This document shows positions 10,461 to 23,397 of a stretch of DNA of 64,000 nucleotides, one piece after another. Numbering within the stretch: position 1 is the first letter of the stretch; every line of letters begins with the position of its first letter. Source of the DNA: Peromyscus leucopus (taxonomy: Eukaryota > Chordata > Mammalia > Rodentia > Cricetidae); the NCBI RefSeq assembly GCF_004664715.2, contig NC_051075.1, positions 33,314,504 to 33,378,503 on the forward strand. The letters are read 5' to 3'. The translations under genes were made by a program, and so were the position numbers. The notes beneath the pieces are model-generated. The model searched no databases and had not been told where the DNA came from. It saw only the letters and a list, made by a program, of their open reading frames with translations.

Positions 10461-11594
10461 CCAACCCTTATTTTTGTATGAGTATGTGACTTTAAATTTT
10501 CTTTTCCTATCTCTGCTATTCCCATGTGGGTGTAATGAGGTGGTGGAATTATTTAGTCTCACAGCTACAGGAGAGTCCTTCATGTGTATCCTGACTCGAA
10601 TCCATCTAGGAAGGTAGGTTGATCTCCCCATTTATGGACTTGATGCTGTTCCTTGCCTTTGGAAGTTGGAGCTCTATCCTGGATGCAGGTCTTTCTTCTT
10701 GTAGGCGTCTGTCCCACCACTGGCATTTCTACATATTCTCTATTGGCACACATGAAAATTTCTGTCACTTCATGCTCTGATGGCTACCATGGCAGGAGGA
10801 CTGAAAAGTGTCTCTTGGAAGCTTATTGATGCCCATCAGGGCACCATGTCTCTACTTCTCCTATTTTTATCTGTACATCTCCACAGGTTCCCCTGTCCTA
10901 TTACAATAAACACCAGGTTACACTCCAGTGTGTATTTTCAACAAAGCTATTGGGTGGAATAGCTAGTGGATGGTATCACTTTCCACTTTCTCCCTACCTG
11001 TCAGATCTTCAACGAGGTCACGCCTTCCTTTTTTTTTCTAAACATTCCCTGCACTGGAGTTTAAGGCTATGATGAGTTGGGCCAGTGGATAGAAAGTTAC
11101 TAATAAGATGTTCATGTTCTCTACTTCAGGCCAGTTCCATGCTTATGGGTATAGACTTGTCATTTTTTTCTTCAGTGATGAATTAGTAAGTGAGAGACAG
11201 AGAAGTAACAGGATTAGGCGCTTATAGATTTTATGACATACATAAGCCATTGAGCTTCCAGTTTGTGTGAACTTTGAATTTATGATTTACTGAAGCACTA
11301 CCAAAAAGTCTCAGAGATGACACAAAAATCAACATCCCCAAGACTTCTACAATAACCAACTCATCTTTACAATCATAGTCAAATCTGTAGCCATCTCAAC
11401 ACAGAAGTCCTTTAATATAAATAATGTGTAGTGCTTTATATTCTGTAAAAGTTTTCCATTTAGACTCTGGATAAGTTGCTTAATCCCAAGATGATCCTGT
11501 GAAAATTTGCTGTCATCTCTCAATATCAACCAGACACACTTCACATCACTTTATCTTCTTACGATATGATATACTTACCCTGCTAAGTAAAAGT

Positions 11595-11700
11595 CATTTG
11601 TCATGTGCTACATACTGTCGTAAGTATTTTTGGCATAGTCAATCATTTATTCCTTACAAAATCCCACTAGTTACTAATTTTCTCAAGATCACACAGTGAG
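11595..11700 (-). mobile_element. MIR fragment (probable)
   Basis: The order 'catttattccttacaaaatc', 'ctcaagatcacacagtgag' matches an inverted MIR core ('aaggtcacacagct'). Confidence 0.5.
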
Positions 11701-11756
11701 AGTGAGAGAGCGAGAGAGTGAGAGAGCCAGCGTGAGCATGAGAACAAACGAGAGAG
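11695..11756. repeat. GAGA-rich low-complexity tract
   Basis: Imperfect GAGTGAGA units directly after the MIR piece, apparently grown from its 'cacagtgag' end. Confidence 0.75.
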
Positions 11757-14569
11757 CTGAGGCTTTGGCTCAAGGAAGATACTCTTGAGTCTTGGCTCTC
11801 TCACCACTGTCTCTTATGGGAAAGGAGTTTATAAATGCTGCCTCTGGAGATGTGCAGTGGTTCTCACCCTTCATGCATTTTCCTTTTCAACTGAGCCTAA
11901 TTTGAAATTAAACCATATCACCACAAGCATAGAAACTTAAATACAAACAATAAATACTTTGTACTCTAAATAAGAAGTATTAGAAAGCAAATATACATTG
12001 TGATAGTTTGATTATACAAGCATAATACAAAAAGTTAAGCTTCACGTATTGCCCTCCTATACAGTTTCTAAGAATTATTTCACTCAAACACAGGTTTGAT
12101 GTAACCACCATGCTTATGAAATTATCAACATAGGGAAAAGAGATGGCATTGGCTCAGTGATATTCAGCACTACACAGCTGGCCTTTTCCTCATGCAGGCC
12201 AACTCCTTAACTGATTTCTACTTTGCTTCTTAGCAGAATGTGTGCATTATTTCTTCTGTTTAGCATATTCATTATTCATATTTCTAAAATTGAGCTCCCA
12301 GGATGATTAGTGGCTTAGAAGGCTTCTCTCTGCTCTGTTCATTTGTCCATTATAATTATATTTAAAGGTGGCATTACATTTTTTTAAAAAATTTGAAACT
12401 TCAGAGGAAAGGAACTAATGGAGCAATCAGACAAAAGGATGCAAGCAGGTAGAAATGAAAGTGTTCTGTCATTAATTCATGACAACGTGAACTTATTTGT
12501 GTTCTCTTTTACGGTAGGATTTGCACTAAGTATCTTTTATCTTGAACAAAGCAGACATTAAGTGCATGAGAAGAAAACCCACAGACAAAATGTGGTAATT
12601 GAACTGGCCAAGCTATGTTATCATCATCCCAAGACCAGCTAATAGGATCCTAATATAAAAGGAACAGACTCAGTCAAGACAAAAGAGATGTAACTCCTCC
12701 AGCTAATACATGAAAAAAGGTGCAAAGTTTCATTTAATTACATAATCTTCTTAAAACTTTTAATTAGGGACAGAATCACAGTTGGTTGTATGCCTGGAGA
12801 TTCCTAGCACATCCAATAAAAAGGATGCAAGTACTGAAAATCTGCATACAACCTTTATGTTCCCCTTTATGAGTTTTCTTTCAGCTTTTCAGTGTAGAGA
12901 TTGTCTTAAAGATGAAAGTTGGTGCCTTCTGTATTTGTTTGTTTCTCATAGAAAACTTAGCAGCTTAACTTCAGTGGGAGTGACTAGTTAATTTGGCCAT
13001 GGTTGTTAGTGATTTCAATTCAGTCAAAATAGTCAAGGCATTTTTGAGATAATGCTCAGGAAGTATGTGAGTTTTGACTTTCTCAAGTAGATTATCACTT
13101 GACTCATCATAGTCCCCAATTTTCCTCCTATTGTAGATAAAATTTGTCTGTGTTCAATGCCACAGTCTCTAAATAGAAACTGCTAGTCAAAGAAATACTG
13201 TCTAGTAAGTCTGTCCACATGGTGGGGGGTGTATCTCTTGACATACCTAGCAGCCTGGAGTAAGGCATGTAAAATGCATAAAGTGCCAATTCTAAATCTC
13301 AATGACTTCCTTTTGTAATTCACAGATCTAAATATTACATTTTTACATAGTTTTGGAAATCTTTAGCTGGAACTTATCAAAATACGTAATCCATTTATTT
13401 TCATGTGTTCAATGTATTTCCATTCTCTTCTGCTTTGATACTATGCTTCTAAATACCAGTTTTCCACATTGATCATTCCTGAGCCCTTTAATATTCCTTT
13501 AGCTTCATTACTTCCAACTTAAATAATCATCATACTTAGCTGGTAAATAAAAATATATGATTAGCTCAGTTAAAGAATGATAGGCAGTCATTGTGTAGTT
13601 AATAATTTTTTGAATGAATGTTGTTTTGATATTCTGGCTCTAAAATCATATTTAAATTGCCAGGTTAAAACTTGAAGTTTTTGTAAAACTTTAAAAAATA
13701 GACTAATGTTTTCTTATACATTCATGTAACTGTGACTGTGGACACATTTCTGTTTATATTTACTTGTTATCTGTTAGGTGCATCACTGTTATCAGAATTG
13801 TAAGGATGATGACACCTGCAAATTAAGCTAATGATAGTCACATGACATACAACTTCATAGTTTGGGAAGACCAAAGGTATGTAAGATCTTTACTCATAGT
13901 CCCCACATTAATTTAGACTATCTTGCAGGTGTTAGCTGTATTGATATTGCCCTACCTGGAGGAACACATGGGCTGTAAGCAAAGACAGGCAGATGTTGGA
14001 TCCATTTTCACCAGCAATCTTCTCTCTTCCCTTAAATTATTCTAAAATGTACTTGGCTTTGTTACATTAGTTCTCCAAACTTCCCTAACTTCATATGATT
14101 CTCAAAAATAAATATTTTATTAATGATTTAGTAAGAGAAATCACATTGCCAATGCAATCTTAGACATTTTTTTAGTAAACACATGTTCTATCCAAAGTTT
14201 ATCAGTTATACCAACTACCCTATTTTTATATGCATACCACTTAAAAGTTTCAAAATTTTCCTTTATTGGTCTAAGAAATTTTATCTATCTAGTCCATTTG
14301 TCAGAGCAGAAGTCTTAGAATAGTAAATATTTCTTGCTCTCTATGCAATCATATTTCAAGGTTCATAACAGACTTTGTTTAAATATGAATTCCATGTGTT
14401 AAACTCATTAAATTATTCATGATGTAACAGTAGTCAGATGAATAAGAAACTAACTTTGCCACAAGGAAGAAGTATTATAAAATGACTTAGAGTTTTTCTC
14501 TGAATGATATTTGTGTAATTCTTCTAGGGAGATAAGATTAGAGGTAAATTCCAGATTAAAAAAAGGAAA

Positions 14570-15480
14570 ACATCACCCCATCAGCTGCTGTTAGCACTCC
14601 ATAGAGGGCCCAGGTACCATAAGCTTCTTCCTTGTCCATTAATTTAATACTGTCAAGCCCAACTTTGTGCAGACCCTGTATGGGTAATCATAGCTACTAC
14701 ATGTTCAGGAGTGCAATATCAGGTTCTCAAGTGCAATGTCATGAGTAGCTTTGTTAAGCCTAGAAGACATTATTTCATAGGCCTCCTCAGCATGGTCTAG
14801 CTCTTTCAGTCTTACATCTCTTTGTTCCATAATGTTCTTTGAGCTGTGAAAAGGGTGATGTGGATAGTCTATTGAGGTCTGAGTACTCAATAGTTGTTCT
14901 CAGCACTTATGGGCTATGGATTTCCATATTTACTGCCTTTCTCTGTGAAAAGAATATTGATCAAGGCTTAGGGCAGCCATAGTATATTGTATAACCATAA
15001 GATTTGGGGGTTACTTAACAGTATGACCATTTAATAAAACAGAAGCAATATATTCACTCTTAGGACCTAGGACCTTTTCAGCCACAGACCTTTGTCCAGG
15101 TTTACAGCACCTGGAACGAAAGCTCCTGAGAAGCAGGCATCAGGTCCCTCCCACTAAAAAAGTCATTATTTATACCCATAACAGTGATACCTCTATTGCA
15201 ATAGTACGCACATCTTGGTTTGCAAATTGATATTGCAGTATGTGATATTCACAGGTAGGTAAGATCATTTACGGCTTTTCTCCTCTTGCAGTGTGCCATC
15301 ACCTTGAAGCACTATGAATGAAAGCTAGCCAGCAACAAGTAAGTTTCTAAACTAAACCTAGCATAATTTCTTTGTGTCTACGTCTAAAAATATGTGGTGT
15401 CGTCAGCAATAGAGTCTCAATATATCATTCTGGTCAGGACCCAAGAAATATATGTCAGGAGCCATGGGACTTCTTTGGGG
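14570..15480 (+). mobile_element. Unclassified rodent repeat (family R), long copy
   Basis: Follows a repeat that I recall from mouse DNA but cannot name: 'gcctcctcagcatggtctag', 'ctcttaggacctaggacc', 'gaaagctagccagcaacaag' and 'aaatatgtggtgtcgtc'. Within this window the end aligns with 40200-40500 ('ctattg.a', 'gcagtat', 'acttttctcc', 'aaatatgtggtgtc'). Related pieces lie at 31700-32470, 38770-38885 and 62470-62560. No coding seen. Confidence 0.55.
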
Positions 15481-16200
15481 AACAATGCCTGAGAATAACA
15501 TGAGTGGCTGTCCTTGTAGCAAGACCCCCTGGAGACCATGACCCACTTGGCAAGGACTATGGACAGTTCATTGCGTAATTCTGGGCATGACCCCAGAAGC
15601 GTGTGTGCTATGTGTTGTTCTTGTTTTCACTATGCTAGCCATACTGCTGGCTTGAATGAGCCACAGTACCATGACGTTTATGATACATATTTACATAACT
15701 GTTCTGGAAAGAAAGATTTTAACCATATTAACTTTAGAGAAATATTAAATAGATTGTATCAAGAGTTAATGCGAATATTCAAGGAACAGAGAGTGAAGCA
15801 GAATTACAGAAATCCACTGTTTCCTCTTTTCTAGTGACTGTGCCATACCCTGAGAAGTTAAAGGAGATAGACATAAGGACAAAGGACAAACTGCCAATTA
15901 AGAGTAAGTCTCTAGGTTATGTTGCCTATAGGACAAATGGAAAAATTCGATATGCCTCCAGAGGAGGCGGACTAATACAAAATGTAGAATGGATTAATCC
16001 AGCTCTGGTTGGTGAGCTGATCAGGAGAGCCCAGACCCTTCCAGATGTAAATATTAACCACAAGAGACAAAACTGTCTCTCACCCTTCATGATGCTGTAA
16101 CTGCATGTGCTGCCAACTGAGCTCATGGTTCTACCTGTAGGTGTGCCTAGTCAGAAAACTTCCTTTGTAGCTTGCAAAATTGTTATGCCTCTGATGATAG
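15481..16200 (+). other. Unidentified block with two adjacent ORFs
   Basis: The sequence holds two open frames, 15538-15834 (98 codons) and 15834-16100 (88 codons, opening on GTG), in different phases. The first is rich in Cys and His in its N-terminal part; the second is Lys/Arg-rich with a 'SRGGG' turn. The junction is preceded by a pyrimidine tract and 'ttttctag', which would suit a splice acceptor. I do not recognise either product. The start 'tgtcaggagcc' at about 15453 is like some ERV LTR starts. It could be a decayed ERV, part of family R, or a pseudogene. No function is claimed. Confidence 0.3.
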
Positions 16201-16204
16201 AGAT

Positions 16205-16556
16205 ATGTCCCCAACTGGATCAGGCCCTCTGGATTAGTGAGACAGTTGATTAACTTGAACAGTTTGGGAGGCCCCCGGGCAACGGAACCAGGACCTGTCT
16301 TTAGTGCATGAGCTGTCTGTTTGGAACCTGGGCCAATGCAGGGACACTTAGCTCAGCCTGGGCAAAGGGAGGAGGGGACTGGACCTGCCTTGATTGAATC
16401 TACCAGGCTGAGCTGAATCCCCAGGGGAGTCCTTGCCCTGGAGGAGATGGGAATGGGGGGTGAGTAGGGGGGAGGGGGGGCTGGAGGAGGGAGGACAGGG
16501 GAATCTGTGGCTGATGTAAAATTAAATTATAAAATAAATTAAAAAATAGATCTAAA
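16205..16556 (+). mobile_element. Cricetid-type L1 3' UTR
   Basis: Contains the standard order: 'actggatcaggccctctgg', 'gtttgggaggcccccgggc', 'gctcagcctgggcaaa', 'tctaccaggctgagctg', 'ccttgccctggaggagatgg', a G-rich tract and 'aattaaattataaaataaat'. Truncated at its 5' side, so no ORF2. Confidence 0.85.
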
Positions 16557-16645
16557 AGGGAATGGCTATCTTTGGGAGAGTTGGGAGACAGAAGGGGAAA
16601 GAGACAAGGAACAAACTGGTAATTATTGTAACCATTTTTAAAAAT

Positions 16646-16802
16646 TTGGGAAGTAGGCTGGGCGGTGGTGGTGCACGCCTTTAATCCCAGCACTTGGGAG
16701 GCAGAGGCAGGCAGATCTCTGTGAGTTCGAGGCCAGCCTGGGCTACCGAGTGAGTTCCAGGAAAGGCGCAAAGCTACATAGAGAAACCCTATCTCGAAAA
16801 AC

Positions 16803-16848
<46 letters not shown>

Positions 16849-16855
16849 GGAAGTA
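16646..16855 (+). mobile_element. Young B1 SINE with long A tail
   Basis: Full B1 (16656-16803) with a 42-base A run and a 10-bp target duplication 'ttgggaagta' on both sides (16646-16655 and 16846-16855). The 3' half 'caggaaaggcgcaaagctac' is the cricetid form. Confidence 0.95.
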
Positions 16856-17104
16856 AAATCTGGTTGTAAAACTGTTCATTTAAACTATTAAAATTTATAA
16901 ATAAAGATGGTTCAAGCTTTTTGGGGCCACTTGTTTGAACAATAAAAGGTAGTCACAATTTCTCCTTGGTACCAATTCCACATATCCATCCCAGGTTAAC
17001 AAACCCCTCTGGAGCAAGGCTACCAGCTGAAATGAAAATAACTTGCATTGTTTGGGGGACCCTGGTGCAATCCTGGTGAACAACTCATAAGAAAGTATGC
17101 CATA

Positions 17105-17440
17105 TGTGTTAGTAACTTTTCAGTTGCTAATGAACAAAGAATTTATTTTGGATTACAATTGCAGAGGGATAAGAGTCCATCATGGTGAAGGAAACATGTC
17201 TGCAGGAGCAGAAAATGGAGAGATCGTACCTTCAAATGAAGAGATGAAGCAGAGAGAGCAAAGTGGACGTGGAATGAGGCTGTAAATACTTAAAGCTTGT
17301 CCTTAGCAATGTATTTCTTCCACCAAGGCCTCACCTTTTAAAGGTTCTACAACCATTCCAAGTAGCACCAATAACTGGAGATGAAAACAGTCAATTATGT
17401 GAGCCCATGGGGGACATTTCTAATTCAAACGACCACACCA
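17105..17440 (-). mobile_element. ORR1-like MaLR LTR
   Basis: Inverted: begins 'tgtgttagtaacttttcagt', has 'tttattttggattacaatt', 'agagtccatcatggtgaagg', 'aaggcctcacctttt' and ends 'aattcaaacgaccacacca'. These are the reversed ends and body of an ORR1-type LTR. Confidence 0.65.
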
Positions 17441-19415
17441 TACCTGGGAGGCTGGAGGTGAGGGCAAAGTGATAGATGTGAAACATTTTGAAAGTCTAGG
17501 GTAATTATGAGTTCTAAGGAAGTGAATCCTGGCTTGGTAACTAGCCAGCTAGATGGAAAAGGAAGCAAAATCCCAGCTAGCAAAACTAATCTGAATAACT
17601 ATTGATAGTAGTTATTTTGTATTTATTTCAGATGACTCTACATTCATATTAATAAAATTATTTTATAGTTGTAAGAGTAAGCAGGTCATGACTACATTTT
17701 CTTTTCTAGCTTTGTCTTTCTTCTTTTACTAAAATTGTTTCCATCATGTAATATTGTACTAGAAGTATTATTCTCCATTTACCCAGATCAATATACACAG
17801 AATGAATACTAATGCACTGTAAATAACAGAATCCAAATCCAAGTAGCTATTAGGAATTCGAATGTTTTCATTATTCTTTGCCTTTACTTATTTATTAATT
17901 CATAAATATTTGCTGAATAGTTACTGGGAAATGACCCTCTGGTTTTATGTGTACCAAATTTTCTTATCTGTATATTTTACTCTTATAATTTACATGAAGT
18001 TTTACATTACTCGTTGAAAGAATTATTACCAGTTTTATAAACTGAATTTTATAACCAAGAAAATGTGCAAATAGTAATTGTAGGAATTCATATAGCTGAA
18101 GATTGACATACTATAGAATCAAGATTTGAGTTTGGTATGTTGGCCCAATTGTATACATTACTCTATCTTCTGTTCAATAAAAATGCTAGTTTCTTGAAAT
18201 AAATTTATTGAAGTGTTAATCTTATAGCTTCTATGAAAGACCATGAATAAGCCCAATTTGACTTTCTTGTTACTTCTCATGAGAAAAGAAGAAAGGCATG
18301 TGGCATTTTCCCTATTTGTTGGAAATATTAAGATATTTTTCTACTGCAGTATGAAAATGCCCTAAGGAAATGTTTGTCATCTTTATAGTTCATCTCCAAG
18401 GTTGTACCTTTTTACCCTTGAGGATTCACTAGAATGACTTGTTCAGACACATCAACATCAAATCACTTCTGCACCATGGCAAAGCTCCTGTTTATTCTCC
18501 AGATCCCAAGGGGAAAGATTGACATTGACTGCATTTAGTAGACTGAGAAAGTGCTCACAGGTACCAATACTTATTTAGCATAACCAGATTCAGGCTCATT
18601 TAAGCCTGTGAACTGAAAGGTCATCTCACTGAAAATGTCTTCCATTTGTTTTTATTATTCCCCTGTCCAGAACTATTCTGTAGCTCATACATACAATGAG
18701 CCCATGATAAAACAGCATTCATTGGCAGCTTGTGGTATAATGCTTTTGCATTAAGGCTTTTTTAGCATGGCACTGAAGATTACTTTACAATTTAAATATA
18801 ATAGATTGCCTGAGCTACTTTAGTATGAAAATTGTGAGTTTAGAATGTAGCTAGAAATATTCTTCATGGCATTTTCTATCACTAGTTTCATTTCATGATA
18901 TGAGTAAAAATATTCTAAAGTGTTTCAAATTATCTTATTGTCTTGTGGTCTATAGTAGCCTTTCTTTATTTGTTGCTTGATTAATTCATTAATTCTCATT
19001 TATTCTATGGATGTTAACATTTAATAAAATTAAATAATGATTTATTAATACACAAAACAGAGTTGACTTCTCTTTAGAGGAGCAATTTAAGTATTAACAT
19101 GGAAATTATAATTATGACATATGTATTAAACAGTGCTTATATAATCAAGCACTTTCAGCAATAATACAGGTTTAGTGCAATTATGCTAATAAATTTAATT
19201 GTGGATTATAAATGCTTATTGGACAGTTACTAAGAAAACCAATGTTTTGAGCATAATTTATGTTTATATCAATAACTAAATGACACTGTTCCTACCCTTG
19301 AGTTTATTGCTGTAGGGTGAAGGCAAAAGTGTATGCAGATGCTGGCCATGCATCTTGTTGAGCATATGTAGGGAAACAAAGACTTAGAAGAACAGAGAAG
19401 TTTGCCTCAAACAGA
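17441..19415. other. Unique AT-rich DNA
   Basis: Nearly 2 kb with no gene and no repeat I can name. Confidence 0.5.
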
Positions 19416-19421
19416 CTCAGG

Positions 19422-19886
19422 TATAGTGATATTTTATTTGTACTGAAATGTGATTTGTATGTTAATAAATAAAGTTGCCCGGGGATCAGAGCTATTAGCA
19501 AGCCATATTGGACGGTGATGGTGCATGCCTTTAATCCCAGCACTTGGTAGGCAGAGCTAGGTAGATCTCTGTGTGTTCAAGGATACAGCCAGCATTGGAG
19601 ATACATGCCTTTAATCTCAATACCAACCATAGAAGACCTGGAGGTCTGTACAGACAGGCAGTGACTAGAAGGTCATATGGTTGGGTTTACAACCAATGAG
19701 AAGGCAGAACAGAAACTCTATAAAAAAGACAGACACACAGGAAGTAGGTCTCTTTCGGAGAGGTAGGACCACCACGAGAGTGAAGGGTAAGGTTTTTAGC
19801 TCTTAGCTATTGCGCTGACCTCTTGCCTTCCATCTCTGTATTGGCTCTGTTTTTCTTATTTAATAAGACAGTTGGTTACATCTACA
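19422..19886 (+). mobile_element. Solo ERV2 LTR with B1-like segment
   Basis: A 465-bp LTR with a perfect 6-bp duplication 'ctcagg' (19416-19421 and 19887-19892). It has a B1-like stretch ('gcctttaatcccagcac', 19529-19545), a CCAAT box (19693-19697), a TATA box 'tataaaa' (19719-19725) and ends 'ggttacatctaca'. It begins TA instead of TG. Sister of 5786-6252. Promoter activity is possible but not shown. Confidence 0.9.
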
Positions 19887-19892
19887 CTCAGG

Positions 19893-20635
19893 TTCTGAGG
19901 ACTCACGGTGACTTCCAAACTAAGATATAAGAAGAGTTAGAGTTCCCACTACCTTACAGCATTTCAGTGCTGCAAGTAACTTGCAGAAATAATAAGACCA
20001 GTTCATGCAATTTAAAAACCTCTACACAGCACAAGTTATAATAAAGGGAAGGAGACACTTTGAAAACATTGATATTGTATACATAGATGGAAGGGATCAA
20101 TAATATATAAAAAGCTCTTCATTAGGGATGGGAGGTGGCTTGGTTGATAAAAAAAACTACTTTTTTGGAAATGCAAAGAACACTCTTCGATTTAAACAAG
20201 TGAGCAAAGATCATAAAATATCATTTTTAATAATAAATACAAATAAAAACTGAGAAGTGTAAATGATACGCACAATAGGAATAAACCCTCAATAAAAAAT
20301 ATAATAGTTGAAAAGCTGAATTAAATATTGGTGAAAGTCAGAAAAAGAGTTCCTAGGAGATCTACTAAGAAGAATGAGAAAAAGATGAATTTTAAGAGAA
20401 ATTTTGTCCAAGTATGCTGAAAATTAAATATATGTGTAGCCTTTGGCTTGGGAATTCTAATGTTAGAAAAATATTTTAAGATAAATAATTAAGCAATTAG
20501 ACAAAGACTGAGATTAAAACTATGAAGATATAAATGATTTAAAATGAAACAAATAATCATTAATTATCTTGGAGCATGTTACAAATTTTATCATAATTAT
20601 GTTTATATAAAAATAATCCAAACTTATTTTTTAAT
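19893..20635. other. Unique AT-rich DNA
   Basis: No gene seen. A-rich stretches suggest an old, decayed LINE but I cannot align it. Confidence 0.4.
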
Positions 20636-20639
20636 TTTT

Positions 20640-21062
20640 AAGATTTTTTCAGAATTTCATACACTAATACTTATTTAAATCATTTCTACCATTCTCTCTC
20701 CTCTGATAAACTATTTTCATGTACCTCCAAATCAAACAATATAGGCTATTGTTGTCCTTGGTTGTCCCCAGAACTTGAAGGTAAGACTCTATATATGAAG
20801 ACACCACATTCTTTAGATGCAGTCAGTCTGAAATTGACCTGAAAAAATCTCCTCTCTGAGGACTAGCTCTCAAAGAGCTGAAAGTGCTATATAAGCTTCC
20901 AATGGAGAAAAGCAATCAATAGTCCTACCCAGCTATGAAGCCTATGAGCCACAACAATGACCAGCCCAACAAGAGATGTATAAGGGTGCAATAATGTCAC
21001 TTACATCTTGGGGGCATCCATGGCTGTCTAATTTGAGCAGGGCTTAGGGACTGCTCAAAACC
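20640..21062 (+). mobile_element. L1 (Lx-type) 3' UTR fragment
   Basis: Contains 'gaaggtaagactctatatat', 'gcagtcagtctgaaattgac', 'ctctcaaagagctgaaagtg' and 'gcctatgagccacaacaatg', a well-known order in rodent L1 3' regions. Confidence 0.65.
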
Positions 21063-22650
21063 GTGTTTTTAAAATGAATCAGCAAATATAATTTGGAATA
21101 TCTGGTGGAAAACTCTGGAGCTATCAAAAACTGTTTTGCACATTTAATGTTACATGTATAAGTGAAACAAATTTCCAAACTAGTAATAGTACAATCCATT
21201 TGAAAGTATTGGATATTCACATGCATGGAATACCATGAAATATAAACTCCAAAGTATTAGAAATATGGTGATATTTTAGATGGTCCATCTTACATCTTTA
21301 GTCTCTACTGCTTTCTTGAGAATAAACGTCTATTGCTTATGTGATAATTTAATATATTCAGGTTAAAAAATGAAAATTCCAAAGAAGTTTTACTACTTTT
21401 AGTTAATCTGTATTGTCACTACAATTTCCAATGAAAATTCAAAAAATTGACGGTAGTGGCTTATTGGTAAGAATAATCAAATATCTGTTTAAAATATTTG
21501 CCTTAAAATTCCAAGGGGAAAGATTTATTTTTTAAGACAAAGCTGGACAGAATATATCAAATTAGGAAAAGGAGGATGAGATAAAAAAATGAAATACTTT
21601 TTTAGGTTATTAATGAGAGGAATGAGGAAAACACAGGTAGCCATATACAAAAGCAAATGAAAGAAATCAAATCAGCTATAATTTTAGGTAAGTGCATATG
21701 TCTCTATGTATACACACAAATCCACCTTCAGAGGTTAAAAGAGACACTGTGGGACTTCTTGTGTTCTCCAAAAGTATTACTAGTAAGTAATATTGTTTAA
21801 TAGGAAATTTCACATTAGAAGGATTGTTAAGGGAGTGCAAGGAAAGGCATTTTAGTAGAAGGCCTGTTTTGAATTTGGTTTATATAAAAAAATAATATGT
21901 AAGTTTCCGGAATGACGTCTATTCCATTGGCTCCACCTGTTGCCTGTGATGTGTATAAATTTGTTTCTTACTGCATTCTTCAAACTTTTGGATTACCCCT
22001 GTCACATGACTGGATGGTTATATTTTACTGTGAGATTATGGAACCAAGATTTAAAGTTACCTACATTCACTGTAAATCTACACTTCTTGTGTCTTTTGTC
22101 ACGCCGTTGAGAGGCAAACAGCAATTGATCAACAATAAACAACTCAATACCTTGAACCACAAGCCAAGGAAATAAAGATGACTTAAGATGAAGCAATACT
22201 GGAAGATTGTTAATTTTGTATCACAATTGTAATAAACTATGATTCCTTTGAATACAGAAACTTATTATTTGCAGGGTGTCACTAGCTTTGAAGTTACATG
22301 AAGATTCAACTGGAAATCGAAAGCCAATAGGGAAGCATGTGAGTATGTTGAAATGGAAAGTACATCCCAGGTTTTCAGAAAAATGATTTTTTTTATCAGT
22401 TTTGAGAAGATATCCACAAAGGAATTATATAACATCCTTGATAGTCTACTTTAAATTGTAAACATTTCACAGTAAGAATTAATTGATTTACGTATATTCT
22501 CATGTACAATATAAGCCTTCTGATAGAAATAAAATCTTAAATTTGTTTGCCCTGTGCCTAGTACTTATTTCTTTACATCTAATTTCATATCAAATAATCT
22601 GCTCCAAAGTCCTTTGAAACATACATATATATGTTTCTATTAATCACCAT
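21063..22650. other. Unique AT-rich DNA
   Basis: No gene seen. ORFs at 21912-22175 and 22002-22196 overlap on opposite strands and show no family likeness. Confidence 0.5.
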
Positions 22651-22655
22651 CAACA

Positions 22656-22693
<38 letters not shown>
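22656..22693. repeat. (TG)n microsatellite
   Basis: About 18 TG units with one TTTG interruption. An AT-rich alternating tract (22747-22775) follows. Confidence 0.95.
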
Positions 22694-22695
<2 letters not shown>

Positions 22696-22746
22696 ATGAG
22701 AATTGTGAGGTACACACACATATATATTTGTTGAGAGATAAAGAAA

Positions 22747-22775
22747 TATATATATATATGTATATGTATATATTT
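22747..22775. repeat. (TA)n microsatellite
   Basis: Alternating TA/TG run. Confidence 0.9.
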
Positions 22776-22879
22776 GAAAATGATAGCATTTATATTAAGA
22801 GGTTAAGTAATTTCCACAGAATTAGCAACATGAGCATCAAGGGGGGTAACCAGCTACTTTCTGACTAGATTTAAGCTGA

Positions 22880-23397
22880 CTACACAAGGTAAAGTCCATA
22901 CCTGGCCTCATTGGCAGGCTAAGAACCTATGGTTAGACAGATCACATGTTCTAGGTAAGAACCTACCACTGTTATTTTGCTAAAAGGACACAGTATTAAA
23001 CCAACTCTTAATGAGTTATCATTATACCCATAGATCTATATATCTCACAGCCTTCATCGGAGAACCTTCTATGTGCAGTGGATGGTGATCAACAGTAAGA
23101 ATCACACTTGGCCAAGGTCGGTAAAAATAAAAGACTTCAGATTTCTCAACATTCTCTCCTCTCAAGGCTCAGCATCCATTTCCAGGGAAATAGAAGGAGT
23201 ATAATAGCCAGAGGTAGTGGTCGATGACTACGAAGAAACAGTGTCTTCTAGGCACAGCCAGGCATCTGTACTTATGACCTTACCATGACTGTAACAGCAT
23301 TAACAAGACCTGTGTAAGCCCAAGCCAGATCAAACCTGAGCATGTGTTAATCCCAAACACGTGAGAAGAAAGACCACCAACTCAAGTCATCATGGAC
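22880..23397 (+). mobile_element. L1 (Lx-type) 3' UTR fragment
   Basis: Matches the same blocks as 900-1300: 'ttgctaaaaggacacagta' region, a 'ctcaaggctcagcatcc' block, 'gaaacagtgtcttctaggc' and 'cacgtgagaagaaag'. It ends where an unclassified element begins. Confidence 0.55.

Larger units (their letters stand above)
10461..14565. other. Mostly unique AT-rich DNA
   Basis: About 4.1 kb with no gene and no repeat I recognise except a MIR piece and a GAGA-rich run near 11600-11755. Short ORFs (for example at 10780-10962 and 12782-12991) have no family likeness. Confidence 0.5.

Noticed and set aside
16400..16879. 159-codon minus-strand ORF with a Phe run
   Set aside because: It reads through the A tail and body of a B1 and the L1 3' UTR on the wrong strand.
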